Position numbers and translations under genes: made by a program. The notes under the pieces were generated by a model, which was given only the letters and a program-made list of their open reading frames with translations, searched no databases and had not been told where the DNA came from. A DNA stretch of 64,000 bases from Trichosphaerium sp. ATCC 40318 (lineage: Eukaryota > Discosea > Flabellinia > Trichosidae). The number at the start of each line of letters is the position of its first letter. Position 1 is the first letter of the stretch. Shown piece after piece: positions 34,945 to 45,793 of the stretch. The stretch lies in contig JALMLS010000520.1 of the NCBI GenBank assembly GCA_038496445.1, positions 62,001 through 126,000 of the forward strand, read 5' to 3'.

Positions 34945-35295
34945 ATGGGTGAAAAAAACAAAATTTCTAGAACTGAATGGCTTAGTTCACCTTCTTTTTG
35001 CTACAACGGCAGTTTAAATAATAAATTGTTAACGTTACGTTACGGACAACAATTGAATATCAGAAATCTGATCTCCTTAATCAATGAGACAACTGTGTGC
35101 GCTAATACGACATTACAAAGTACATTATGTGAGCTACAACTGTTTTTACTTAAACAACGTGTTACGCATCTACAATTAGCGAAAACGGCCTTTCCCACTC
35201 ACTGCACTGAAGTTATTCTAAAGCAGCAATTCCGCTTGCACTTTTCTATTTGTCCTCTCTTCGGGAATTTATCTCTAGATAGTGAGGCGCTATGA
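34945..35295 (+). CDS. Hypothetical protein, 116 residues
   Basis: The frame starts MGEKNKISRTEWLSSPSF at an ATG and runs to the stop at 35293-35295. It is Leu-rich and helical in appearance (LLTLRYGQQLNIRNLISLI, then TLCELQLFLLKQ). It has no recognised domain, and it is divergent from the gene starting at 34835. The next 300 bp (35296-35593) hold no gene that I can see. Confidence 0.4.
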   Translation: MGEKNKISRTEWLSSPSFCYNGSLNNKLLTLRYGQQLNIRNLISLINETTVCANTTLQSTLCELQLFLLKQRVTHLQLAKTAFPTHCTEVILKQQFRLHFSICPLFGNLSLDSEAL

Positions 35296-35593
35296 AAGGA
35301 GCACTCCGCGGTATTAAAACCAGTTTGCGTAAAATGTACAAAACGCATTTCCTTCAATTCCATAAAAAACTTTTGTTGCTTTTTTTCAATTGGATGTTGT
35401 TTATTAGTAAATAAATGTGGAGTTAAACATCAAGAAAGGGTGATGATTGAATATTACAGTGTGCGTGTCAAGCTATTACACCCAAAATGATTGTCTTCGT
35501 TTTTTTTTCTAAAACCTGTCTTCTGCAAACTAAAATGACATACTAGAGTACATGTTGATAGGTATTTGGCGTTGGTTGTTGTTTGTAGCTTTC

Positions 35594-35991
35594 TCATTTG
35601 GCAATAGGATCATCAAGTTCAAGCTCGCTAATTTCTGCAAGAATTTTTGCTTCCTCTGATAACATAACGCGTCGTGCGTCGTGCTTTGGTAATATAGTGT
35701 CAGTTGGGAAAATGATAATACGCGTTTTTTTATGTAAAAATCAGCTATTTGTTCTAATTACAATGTTGTGGCATATTGTAGCGTAAAAAAAGGAAAAATA
35801 GCACGGACAAAACTAAAACCGAGGCTTACCTTGTGTACTTGGTAGTAGTACGCCTTCTGACCTAGTATTGAGACAATGCTAATGCCTAAGAACACGCAGC
35901 AAGTCAATGATGTGTAGGCGAAGCCTCGCATGGCCCAATCACGCCATAATAGCTTCTCTACCTTAGGTGCCTGAGTGGCGCGTCTACTCAT
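35594..35991 (-). CDS. Small single-pass membrane protein, two exons
   Basis: Exon 1, 35991-35830, codes for exactly 54 residues from MSRRATQAPKVEKLLWRDW. It is followed by a GTAAGC donor and an exon ending at 35594 that adds about 30 residues (MLSEEAKILAEISELELDDP). A transmembrane helix (YTSLTCCVFLGISIVSIL) follows a basic N-terminus, and an aromatic KAYYYQ lies just after it. Size and layout resemble small mitochondrial inner-membrane assembly factors, but I cannot name a family. A longer start at 36087 is possible. Confidence 0.55.
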
Positions 35992-36117
35992 TCTTGTTGG
36001 AAGTAACTGAAACCAGCAAGTTGCCTTAACACGCGCATAAAATGTCAGGTTTTGCTTTTGTAGTTCAGTGACGTGCCTTTTGGGCATTGTTTCGTTTACC
36101 ATAGAAGTCTTATTGCT

Positions 36118-37292
36118 ATGACCTCTGACGTTGATCTAAAAGTAATTTTCTTGGGCATGGGCCATGTGGGCACGTAATACGTATGGGTTTTACTTCATAA
36201 CGGCCTGTAGGGAAAACAAGTATTTTACATCAGTTTATAGGTGACGGCTTTACAGAAGAAACTAAATCAGTACGTTGTAGATTATCGTTGGTTTAATCCA
36301 TCGGTTTATTTGAAATATTTTCCTGATAAAGCTTTAGACTGTGGGTGCGCTGCCTAGGGTTAAACAATGGCGCAGTAAACGCCTTTGTCTATGGGATACC
36401 GTACGTTGTACAACCGAAAGTACAAATCAACATTAACAGCTCCTAGGCTGGTCAAGAAAAGGTTGGCGACGCGAACGGAAGTATTTTAGCTAACTTGTAC
36501 TAGTACTTTGCAATTTCTAGTATATACTGCCGCAAAGCAGATGCCGCTATATTAGTATGCGGTATGTACCGCACGGAATTGTCTGTGTATATTTATTGTT
36601 CCCACTTTTTCATGTAAAAACTAAATCTTGCACACGCTCTCTACGCTCCCCTTTAATACTCCAAATAGATGTAATGGATCAAAAAAGCTTCGATGAGCTG
36701 CCTAGATTTCTTGTACGCTTTTCGTATTCCAGAATGTCATTTCGTTTACGTGGAACTAATTCAACTCAAAAAGGAAATACTACGTAATGCTAAGGAGCCT
36801 GATAAGGATGTTTACGTTGTAATGGTATCTAATAAGATAGATTTGGTAAAAGAAGGTGCAATGCGTGTTGTTAAAGCTGAGGAGGCGTCAGCATTCGCTA
36901 GACAAATTAAAGCAGTACGAGTAGCGAGAATGAACAATAATTTTTTTTGATTCTACAAAACCTCTTCACCCGTTTGATTCCAAGGATGTCTGGTTAATAG
37001 TTCGTTTTAGAGGCATTTTGAAACAAGTGCAAAGACAGGGTTCAATATAGAAGAAGTGTTTGATGCCGTTATAGAGCATTTTTATGATGTAGATAAGTCT
37101 GAAACATCGTCTAAGAGCACGCCAGAGCAAACTAGATCGAATATAAAGAAAATATACTCAGCTTCTTCAAACAACTCAAAGAGAGAGAGTTTCCGACTTG
37201 GAGAGCGTCCAAAGGAAGATGAATATGAACCAGTTGGTTGTAATTGTATTACAGGTATTACAGATAAGAATAAGCGAGAGGGGAGGAGGTAG
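36118..37292 (+). CDS. Rab-like small GTPase
   Basis: Eight exons join in frame (52, 59, 63, 15, 58, 44, 141 and 282 nt) to 237 residues. All GTP-binding motifs are present. The P-loop GMGHVGKTS is split by intron 1, TVGA follows switch 1, WDTAGQE is split by intron 3, NKIDL gives base specificity and ETSAKTG is the G5 motif. The segment DVMDQKSFDELPRFL is typical of Rab proteins. The C-terminal extension of about 75 residues is Ser/Lys-rich and contains CNC 17-15 residues before the end rather than at the end, so prenylation is uncertain or another splice form exists. Intron 1 appears to use a GC donor (GCACGT). It is expected to act in vesicle traffic. Confidence 0.88.
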
Positions 37293-37616
37293 ATATGATA
37301 AAGTAAGGGTTGACATGTACAAAAAAAATTAACAACATTCTTCAAAACAATGCTCTGCTCTAGAATCAGTTTTTTTTAAAGTACATAAATTTTATGGCTC
37401 AGGCAGAAAGCGAAATTGCACTGTAGATGATAAAGAGAGTTTGTATGTGTGTTGAGTGCCAATTTATTTGGTTTAGTCTTCATAAAGAGATTATTTTGCC
37501 TTCTGTATCGAAGTACCAGCTTACATACTGACATTCAAAAAACGGTTATAATAATGATTTAAGTACAAGATTACATGAACTCCTGCAAACTTAAATTCTA
37601 TAACATTTATTAACAC

Positions 37617-38708
37617 TTAATGTACATAGTTCTCAACAAAAATTTCTTGTGCACCTCGTAGTGCTTCCAAACCTTCATCTGTGATTGAATGGTTGCCGGT
37701 GATGTAAATGCTATGCACGCCTTTGAGCGCTTTGATGCCTTTATCAGTCACATGATTACAACCGAAAAAGAAAATAGTATGAACACCTTTGAGTGCTTTG
37801 ATACCTTTATCTGTCACGTTTTCACAAAATGAAAGGTCAATAGTATGTACACCTTTGAGTGCTTTGATACCTTTGTCTGTGACAGATATACTTGAAAGGT
37901 TAATAGTATGTACACCTCTGAGTGCTTTGATGCCTTTATCTGTCACGTGTTTACAATCTGAAAGGTCAATAGTATGTACACCTTTGAGTGCTTTGATACC
38001 TTTGTCTGTGACAGATGTACGTGAAAGGGCAATACTATGCACACCTTTTAGTATTTTGATAGCTTTGTCAGTCACATGCACACGACCTGAAAGGTCAATA
38101 GTATGAACGCCTTTGAGTGCTTTGATGCCTCTATCAGTCACGTTTTCACAATCAGAAAGGTAAATAGAATGAACGCCTCTTAGTGCTTTGACACCTTCAT
38201 CTGTGACAGATGTCTTTGAAAGGTTAATACTATGCACACCTCTGAGTGCTTTGATACCTTCATCTGTCACACGCGCACAATCTGAAAGGTCAATAGTATG
38301 AACGCCTTTGAGTGCTTTGACACCTTCATCTGTTATAGCACTTTTATGCAAGCAAATAGAGTGAACACCAGCAATTGCTTTGAGATCATTATCTGTAATG
38401 AGTCTGTTGCCAGATTTTCTTTTTTCTATGTATTTGAAACCAGACAATAATGAATACAAGCTATCTTTCATAGTCCATAGTACAATCAAACTGTTGTTCA
38501 TAACACCCTTATACTGTCTAATCGTAAAAATATCTTGTACACTTTTGATGTGAACTTCATCATATCCAACAACATCATGAATAATATCAGCCATCAAATG
38601 ACATGATTGAGCAGCGGAAAATTTGTCGTTTGCGTCTGTGGAAAACAAAATTGTCGATATAACTTCTGGTGGTAAATCAAGTAAAGTAGTTTCTTTGTGT
38701 GCTGCCAT
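37617..38708 (-). CDS. F-box-like leucine-rich repeat protein (intact)
   Basis: Single exon, 363 residues. The start MAAHKETTLLDLPPEVISTI is an F-box-like helix, followed by about 85 residues of linker. Then come about eleven LRRs of 23-24 residues such as VTDKGIKALKGVHTIDLSDC, alternating between a long form with DC and a shorter form with S. Repeats are nearly identical at the DNA level, so the array is young or kept uniform by exchange. Short and long units alternate, which suggests expansion in pairs. The inferred role is substrate binding for an SCF-type ligase. It starts 82 bp after the stop of the small gene at 38790-39182. Confidence 0.88.
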   Translation of the reverse strand: MAAHKETTLLDLPPEVISTILFSTDANDKFSAAQSCHLMADIIHDVVGYDEVHIKSVQDIFTIRQYKGVMNNSLIVLWTMKDSLYSLLSGFKYIEKRKSGNRLITDNDLKAIAGVHSICLHKSAITDEGVKALKGVHTIDLSDCARVTDEGIKALRGVHSINLSKTSVTDEGVKALRGVHSIYLSDCENVTDRGIKALKGVHTIDLSGRVHVTDKAIKILKGVHSIALSRTSVTDKGIKALKGVHTIDLSDCKHVTDKGIKALRGVHTINLSSISVTDKGIKALKGVHTIDLSFCENVTDKGIKALKGVHTIFFFGCNHVTDKGIKALKGVHSIYITGNHSITDEGLEALRGAQEIFVENYVH

Positions 38709-38789
38709 TGTTTGAGTCCTAGCTTTGTGTTAGCATATTCAACAAAACAAACGCCAGAAAACAAGTTAAGAGCCTTCCTGGCAAGGAAC

Positions 38790-39182
38790 TTAAAGGATAG
38801 ATTTATGGCTGTGGAAAGTTGCACTGAGTAGGTTAACTAAAGCGTAACTGCACGTGTTATAGAAGCAACCATAAAGCAAGGGTGTTACAAAAATTATTTG
38901 TGTTTGAACGTACTTTGTTGCTTTGCTTCTTGGTTCATCAATATCATCGTAGTGATGCGTCTCATGTTGATTGATTATATTTGTATTTTTAATGATTGAT
39001 TCTTGCTCAAGAAGGAAATCATCGAGTTGTTGTACAAAGGTTTCATTTGCGATAGCAAGTGTACTTTCAAGCTGTTTGATGAATTTCTGGCGTTTATTTG
39101 ATATAATTGTGTCCAACGCTATGGAATTGTTTGTGCGATAGTATTTAAGTGCCTGTTCTACTGAAACACCTAATGAATCCAT
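38790..39182 (-). CDS. Small helical protein, two exons
   Basis: Exon 1, 39182-38914, and exon 2, 38823-38790, join in frame (269+34 nt) to 100 residues, with a GTACGT donor and an ACTCAG acceptor. The start is MDSLGVSVEQALKYY. Much of it is predicted helical and polar (RQKFIKQLESTLAIANETF, then FVQQLDDFLLEQES), in keeping with a short coiled-coil subunit of a larger complex. No family recognised. Confidence 0.6.
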   Translation of the reverse strand: MDSLGVSVEQALKYYRTNNSIALDTIISNKRQKFIKQLESTLAIANETFVQQLDDFLLEQESIIKNTNIINQHETHHYDDIDEPRSKATKYVQTQIIFVTPLLYGCFYNTCSYALVNLLSATFHSHKSIL

Positions 39183-39422
39183 CAGTGAGTTGTTGCGAGA
39201 ATTATGTTGTCAAACTTTCGTTGACTGTACAGCTTTCGTAATTACATTCTTACAGTGTCTCCTACCTTTTGTCACCAGGGCCATCCGTTTTGAGACTCAT
39301 CCTCCAAAAATCAAATTGATATTGCGAACTAGGTATACAAAAAGGGTGCAACAACCTCTTCGTTGTTGTAAAGGATTTTCCAGCAAAAGTTTTTTTTTGT
39401 TTTTTTTTTTTGTTTTTTTTTT

Positions 39423-39692
39423 TTACATTCTTGGGCTTCCGCCTTCGAATGCCATTTTTGCTAGATCTTTGTCATAGCTGGATATCATTATGATATTTGA
39501 TACGCCTGTAGGTGGGTAGTAGAGGTCTTCTACCTGTGGGTCCCAAGTCAGAGCGTATGTGTAGTCTGGGTTGGTATTAACCAGGATGCTTTTAGGGACT
39601 GTGACCGTGACTTTAATCACTAATGGTCTGCCCAGTAGAGAATCGTATTTTTTACGAGCGTACTTTCGCACTGCTCGGAGTAGTCTTGACAT
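39423..39692 (-). CDS. Small hypothetical protein, 89 residues
   Basis: The ATG at 39692 gives MSRLLRAVRKYARKKYDS followed by a beta-rich stretch (PLVIKVTVTVPKSIL) and an end VSNIIMISSYDKDLAKMAF. The basic amphipathic start could be a mitochondrial targeting helix (inference). A poly-T/G-rich tract lies just past the stop. No family recognised. Confidence 0.45.
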   Translation of the reverse strand: MSRLLRAVRKYARKKYDSLLGRPLVIKVTVTVPKSILVNTNPDYTYALTWDPQVEDLYYPPTGVSNIIMISSYDKDLAKMAFEGGSPRM

Positions 39693-40119
39693 GTCAAGCA
39701 GAAGTATAGATATTAGTTGTAGTATTCGTATGCTTCCACTAGATAAAAAATCGATTTTGCTTTTAACCAAGTAATTTCTTGTTGCAAAAAAGTTGTGGTT
39801 TTTCACGGTTTTTGAGAAAACTGCTCCAATACGTTGTACACGGTAATTGAAGCATATCAAGGCGAATCGTTAGTAAAAATATGGATTTCGATATTGGGAT
39901 TTAAGATGTGGAGTTATGAAGTAAATCGAGAGTGGGTTGTTGAGAAACAAATGTGAAAAAAAGTGAAATTCGAAAAAAGACTTAGAGGCAATTACAACGG
40001 TTTCTGCGTTCCCGTGTGGTGTCTTCTACGCGTATTTTGAGGCTAGTCTATATTTAAAATGGATATGAAGTCAATAAGAATATGTAGAACCGAGAATTTG
40101 TGTAATCAACCTTTATTTA

Positions 40120-41160
40120 CTAGTGGTATATTATTAATGTAAAGTAAGGTGTTTTTGTGTTGTTCTGATCCAAAAAAAGGTTGATCTTTCTGTTGTAGCT
40201 TCTCTCAAGCTCTTGTCGCTCAAAATATGCCTCGGTTTTATTACGTAAATGAATCATAGCGTTGGTGACGGTTTGAACCAGAAACCTGCCTTTTTGGTTC
40301 AATAAAAACGTGATCGTACCGTTACCGATTTTCTGTTCTAACTTTTGCTCTAAAACCAGCTTGTATGCAATAATAGAGATAGTCGCATAACTGTGATGCC
40401 ACTATAACCTTGTTGGCACGCTTTTAGTTTAAACATCATTTGCCTTTCTGTTGTATATTCTAATTCATTAGTACAACGTACCTCTTAGATTCGCGATACT
40501 TTAAAGCTCTTTTTAGCTTGTTCTGCGTCAACAAAAGCGATCACAGTTAAAAACTCGTTAGCATGGCTCATCAGCTTGTTGTGACCTGTAGAATATACAA
40601 CCCCGTTCTGTGATCTACATACTGACTGGTTTACGCCTTTGGCAACCGTTTGCACTGACGAGGATTAATGACCCTCAATAGACTTTGTTTCGCTAACAAT
40701 AGATACAATGCGAATGTTCAAAGCCCTTAAGCCTTGTTTCAGATAAAGACATCGTTACAGTAATAAAATAAGCGCCAAACTTTAGCATAAGCGTTTTTAT
40801 GCGTAGAAAATAACAATAAGAAGAGCAGCAGATAATTTGACTGTGAAGTATTCATTTCAGTTTAGCTATTTGTTATTTGCCATTAAACCCACAGATCCCA
40901 CAAGAGTTTCACATATCGTCAGCCACAAGAATGTCCAAAAGGCTAAGTATCTGGAATCGTAGATACAACGAGACCAAGGGCATAACAAACTTCATAGATA
41001 TCTTCTCTGTACCCCTCATATCTGTGAAACAGGATGAGGAACGTTAGTGCTATCACCCTTCCTCTGGCAAGAATATTTGAAAAAATAGTCTTAATACCTT
41101 CACCAAGTTTTTGCTCCAAAATGCTTACGCCTTGACAAAGTCTCATTTATAGAATAGCTG
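40120..41160 (-). other. Possible exons of an unresolved gene
   Basis: Two short minus-strand frames (40120-40302 and 40943-41146) look protein-like. The first contains LRNKTEAYFERQELERSYN, the second SILEQKLGEGIKTIFSNI. A phrase LEQKL also occurs in the DNA just upstream of the first frame, so the two may be related by duplication. I could not link them with consistent splice phases and do not assign a product. The rest of this stretch shows nothing. Confidence 0.25.
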
Positions 41161-41580
41161 GTTTGTAGTTTCATTATCCTCTTTTCGTAGACTATGGTTT
41201 TGACTAATACATAATCTTCAATCCTTCTCTGGTTTTGCAAGCAAAAAAAAGAAATAAATAAGAAAAGAATAAAGTTGTCATGTAATATACAGATTTAACT
41301 ATTTACAAGCATTGCAATATCTTTTACAGCAACTGTTGTTATCTGTATTGTCTGGCGTAGCTTTTTCTAAAACATTTCTTAAATCATGTCTGCTATAAGC
41401 TATCCAGGTCAACTCTGGTTCTTTGCTTTATTGCAGTTAACTTGCGTTCAAAGCTACTACTTAGCTGTATTGCAAACAAGGTATAATTTAGCTTCACATA
41501 GCAATAGTGTACTTTCCACTACATGGACATGATTTTGGAGATGATAAAAGCGCAGTAATGTCTTTATTTTATCAGACTTT

Positions 41581-41997
41581 CTACAAAACAGCTTCCTCTT
41601 CGTTGTCTGTAGATTCATAACTTGCAGTGTTATATTCTATTCCAATACCTGAGTCGTTAGAAACTTCAAAACTTGATTTCGAGGCACTTGGCGATTGGGA
41701 GTTCTCGTGTTCCTGTAGTAAATAGAGAGTATTTGGTGCGAAATACATTGCAATGAAAGGTGAAGTACGGACGAAAAGCACCCAGGGCCATATCAAGCTT
41801 GTCACCAAGTTATTGACAAAACGTCTGGTTATTCCAAGCCTGAACTCGTTGATATCTTCTAGCCTCTCTTCGTAGTGACTCAAAGCTATTTTATTATTTC
41901 TTTGACGGATTTCACGTGATCGTTTCATCTGGGCGTAGCCATCTAGATAATTCGTTGCGAAAAAGCAAGCATAAATACCTACTGTATACGCAGCCAT
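41581..41997 (-). CDS. Hypothetical membrane-associated protein, 138 residues
   Basis: Single frame starting MAAYTVGIYACFFATNYL. A hydrophobic N-terminal segment and a second around LVTSLIWPWVLFV flank a charged region (MKRSREIRQRNNKIALSHY). The C-terminal 45 residues are acidic and Ser-rich. No family recognised. The next 400 bp upstream (41998-42400) hold no gene. Confidence 0.5.
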   Translation of the reverse strand: MAAYTVGIYACFFATNYLDGYAQMKRSREIRQRNNKIALSHYEERLEDINEFRLGITRRFVNNLVTSLIWPWVLFVRTSPFIAMYFAPNTLYLLQEHENSQSPSASKSSFEVSNDSGIGIEYNTASYESTDNEEEAVL

Positions 41998-42438
41998 GAT
42001 AGAAGTGGTATGATCTTTTTGTTTGTTTTGCGGATTTTTTATTTGTGAACTTAACAGATTGTGAACACAAAAGATAAAGTGCAGATTGTTTTAGGAACTT
42101 CGTGGAAGAACGTTAAATGAGCCATTGAAAAACAATGTTAACGTCTCTTAAAACTATTTCGCGGTGTTTTAAGAAGTTTGAAGAAGGTATACACTCATGT
42201 GGTGGCGTGGAAAAATATGCCAACACAAAATTATGTGACTTAATTTCAATACAAACAATCACTTGGTTTCTAAACACTTAGTACCAACACTTACGTACCT
42301 TTCAAAGCTAAACAAATTACCAACACCACGTGCTATTCTTGTAAAATCGCAGGTAGCTCCTACAGAGAAACCTTGAAAGTTAAAAGAAACAAGGAGTTTA
42401 GGGGTAAGCACTTTATTCACGGCTTACAAGTTTCCTTT

Positions 42439-43200
42439 TCAGCAGTTGCCTTTGTTATAGAGCCATCTGGTAGATCCACCAGCTCCATCAGCGTCAGGAA
42501 AAACACTACCGGTCCAGCAGAAGCGATATTCATTGAAGATAACCAGTTCAGTAAGACCCCATCCATCAGTGCTTGTGTTGTTCACTTCCACAGCGCGCAA
42601 TATTTTGTTCGGATCTTTTACTGGTTGGTCTAGTAAATAGAACGTATCGCGACTTCCACGTTGTAAATCAGTGGTTCCAGGGTTATCAAGAGCAGAGCTC
42701 CAAGGTGATTTTTGTATGCCGTCTTCGTAAATGTATCGATAGAAAATAGCTCCAGTGGTTCCGTCGTGTTCGTTGTTACCAGTTTGAGTCATAATGAAGG
42801 TGTTGGCTGTATCTGTGTTGACGATGCGTTTTTCTACCAAGTCGCCTATAGAGGTCGCTTTCAACATGATGCACTGCTCCATGTAGAACAAGTTACAGGC
42901 TGTGTTGTGGTAACTCTTGTAGAAACGACAACGTGGGTCATTATCACACAAGGTCTGACACTCTGTTTTGGTCACTGACGTATCACGTGGGAAGGTGCAT
43001 TCGCCAGGACCTCCAACAAGGTCACAGTGAGTTATGGTAGAACCAGGAACGTCGCCATTACATCCCTTGAATACGCCACTCTGCATATCTTTAAAACAAC
43101 CTGAGCAAAGTAAGGGACTCGATGCTGCAAGGGTTTCAAAGGAAGCCGCATGAACGAGAGTTGAAAATGCGATGAGAATAATGAGGAGATGATGTATCAT
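42439..43200 (-). CDS. Secreted protein with a PAN/apple-like cysteine domain
   Basis: Single exon, 253 residues. The signal peptide is MIHHLLIILIAFSTLVHAA. Residues about 30-125 hold at least ten cysteines arranged like a PAN/apple domain (TECQTLCDNDPRCRFYKSY is the diagnostic stretch). The C-terminal half is beta-rich, with TDGWGLTELVIFN, similar to sandwich domains of the PLAT kind, and ends near WLYNKGNC. PAN domains bind carbohydrate or protein, so a secreted lectin-like role is likely (inference). No duplicate exists in the window. Confidence 0.75.
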   Translation of the reverse strand: MIHHLLIILIAFSTLVHAASFETLAASSPLLCSGCFKDMQSGVFKGCNGDVPGSTITHCDLVGGPGECTFPRDTSVTKTECQTLCDNDPRCRFYKSYHNTACNLFYMEQCIMLKATSIGDLVEKRIVNTDTANTFIMTQTGNNEHDGTTGAIFYRYIYEDGIQKSPWSSALDNPGTTDLQRGSRDTFYLLDQPVKDPNKILRAVEVNNTSTDGWGLTELVIFNEYRFCWTGSVFPDADGAGGSTRWLYNKGNC

Positions 43201-45199
43201 AGTTATAGTTGTATAACTTTTGATATTATTCCAAGTAGAATATAGTGGTTTGTGAACAAAATGTCGTCAGTCGTTCTTATTCAAATTGTGCTTACAGACC
43301 CGACATACTATTTCTAGGTACTTTTAATAGCTAGGGCATAAAACGATGGATATATGCTAAAAAGTAGTCAGACCTCTTTAACCACTTGCACATTTTTCGA
43401 CAAAAAAGTCATTGTTCACAGAATGTAATTTTGAGAAAAAAAATATCACGTTTCTTGAACAATTAAATATAGAGTTAGGTGTATACATTACAACGTCAAT
43501 TGTTTATTATTGATAGAACTTGGGAGTACACATAGAACTCCTTTTATTTTATTTTTCGCAGACTAGTATTCATGCACATACGTCTAGACATTTATAAACG
43601 AAATTAAACGCATATAAAAAGTAAAACATTGTAAGTGTGAGTGTGTTTTTGCTTAGGACTTTTAGCCTAAATTCAAAGTATTAGATGAATAGTGTTTTGT
43701 ACCCAATACAAGTTGCATCAAACATAGTTTGAGGAGGTAAAAAAATCCTCAAAAACAAAAACTCCTCGCTTCAACTTTAATCACGTGACTCAATCATATC
43801 AAGAATAACACCGTTGACAACTGTCGAATCAATAATGCCACAGTTTCATTTGAATTATCTATTTATATTTCCGGGAAGTCCATAGGATCAACAGCTTTAA
43901 AACGAAATTATCTTTTCCGGCGCAACATCAATCTGTGCAGTATTTGTTTCACTGGACTTTGCAAAGTGCTAACTACATTTTGTTGGTTTCCAATATTTTT
44001 TCTCCAAGTAGTACAGATTTAAACGTTGAAGGTTCCTGGCTGTGTACAGATTTAAACGTTGAAGGTTCCTGCTGTGTAAGAAAGATTAAGAACATTTTGA
44101 ATACAAAAAGCAGTTTTTTATTCACTATCTGAATTGCGTGTCCATGGAGCTAGCATCAGTTATCCGTGTTAGTATTGGCTAATATTTGTATGCTCACTTT
44201 TCGGATAGTAACTCTCTAGAAAGCAAAAAACAAAGCTATGTGACAGGTATGTTTGCCAACAACACAAGATAAAAGCACAGATGGGTTTGTGGGTTTACTT
44301 GGTAGGTGTTCTGTGGTACCCATTGCTATACACTACCTCATGATCAGCGTTGTTCAGACAGATCAATAGCTGGATAGACTACACAAGATGATCCTTCAGC
44401 ATGTGTGACTATTATTAACATTGTGTTTAACTTTGCTACCAAACATGCCTGCCATGGTATAGTAGAAATGGAGGAGTGAGAAGGTCCAAAACACTAGCGC
44501 AGATAACGAAAAAGACAAGTCCATAATCGTTTACTTACTGTCTTTGGTTAATACAGTCCAAGACTCAATCCTCCAAACATATAAGGAGTGCGTGGTGATA
44601 ATAACTTCTTGTGCTTGAAGGAGTAGGACATTCAAGCTAAAGCGAATTGATGGTTCTGTTGCTTTCCTCTTTTTTTCTGAATAACATATCCAGACGAATA
44701 CGTTTACATACTAAACAACCTAATATCAAAAAAGGGTGCTTGCACGGTGAACATAGAACTTACTTGATACCCAAAAAACCAGAAACTCAAACAAATAAAC
44801 ACACAGCTTACCTAGGAGTGCATTTGGCTGAAAACCAATACTGTTCTCACCAGTTGAATATGCACTAGGCACATTGCCATCTAGAATCCATTTAACCGGA
44901 TAAGTAAACTGTACTTATTTACGCAGCTAGCAATCAGCTATTTTCATTAGGCGACAAAATAAATTGCGTTAGAGCAGTATTGTGTGGCATCCATCCTTAC
45001 GGAGTTTATCTAATTCTTTAGCGATGACCGCAGAACTAACATTTGTATGTTTTACTACTAGGATTCTTATAACCTAAATTCTGTTACTATCCTGTGCTAT
45101 GCATGCATGCCAGTTGGTAGCCATGCTCATTTTGTACAATCTATCATGCTCGCATGATAAAGAAAAGGTATAAGCGGTACAATCACATGGAGTATCTTC
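43201..45199. other. Two-kilobase region without recognisable genes
   Basis: No frame here has convincing composition or splice partners. The only structured element is the 33-bp tandem duplication at 44011-44075. CACGTG is present near 43782. Confidence 0.5.
44011..44075. repeat. Two-unit tandem repeat, period 33 bp
   Basis: The unit GTACAGATTTAAACGTTGAA plus GGTTCCTG-CTGT occurs twice in direct succession. The second unit lacks one G. It is non-coding and probably a recent slippage duplication. Confidence 0.9.
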
Positions 45200-45376
45200 A
45201 TGAGAATGATAAAAAGTTACCGCAGCCAGTATTTTGAGTTACCCAAAGAAATCTTGTTTTTAGGTTTTGAGAACACACTCAGTACGTTCAACAAGGATTA
45301 TCGCAAGCTAAACGTCATAGCAACAAAGAATCCAAAACCATATATTACTACGCTGATGATACAGTCGCGTGATTAG
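45200..45376 (+). CDS. Very short F-box-like ORF (58 residues), possibly a gene remnant
   Basis: ATG at 45200 gives MRMIKSYRSQYFELPKEI, followed by LFLGFENTLSTFNKDYRKL, and ends QSRD at a TAG. The LPKEI start and the helix after it resemble the F-box-like heads of the MORN and LRR genes in this window (LDLPCEI, LDLPPEV). No repeat array follows. It could be a remnant of such a gene or an unspliced first exon. Confidence 0.35.
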   Translation: MRMIKSYRSQYFELPKEILFLGFENTLSTFNKDYRKLNVIATKNPKPYITTLMIQSRD

Positions 45377-45793
45377 CATATTTTTAGAAAACATGACAAA
45401 CCTTTTTTCCGAAAAGTGTTTTTCCATCTACTATTAAAAAAAGTGGCAAACACGACAAACTGAAACCTAATTACATCCAAACACTGTAAGCAAATGTTTA
45501 ACGAACGATGATGTTTGTTGTTTATTGTGTGATTTAGTCAATGTCTCACGTTTCATCTACTCGCTTGAGTAGTGGTAAACTATGTTTCTTAAAAACCGGT
45601 TCCTGCTTTTGTTTATTGTCTTGAGAAACACTCTTCTACAAACGATAGTACATACCCATAGGGTATCACTGCAGTGTTTTTATTTTTGTCACCGGAAAAA
45701 CCACTATTCCCTTGTCATGGTTTTTGCTCAAAAATTCAAGAACCACCGGAGAAACGACTCAAAACTACATTAATCATACTCGTATAACAACAA

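Noticed and set aside
40943-41146. BCL-2 BH1-like phrase (ARGRVIALTFLI)
   Set aside because: Only a few residues match, no BH2 or BH3 segment could be found and exons could not be linked in phase. Chance similarity is likely.
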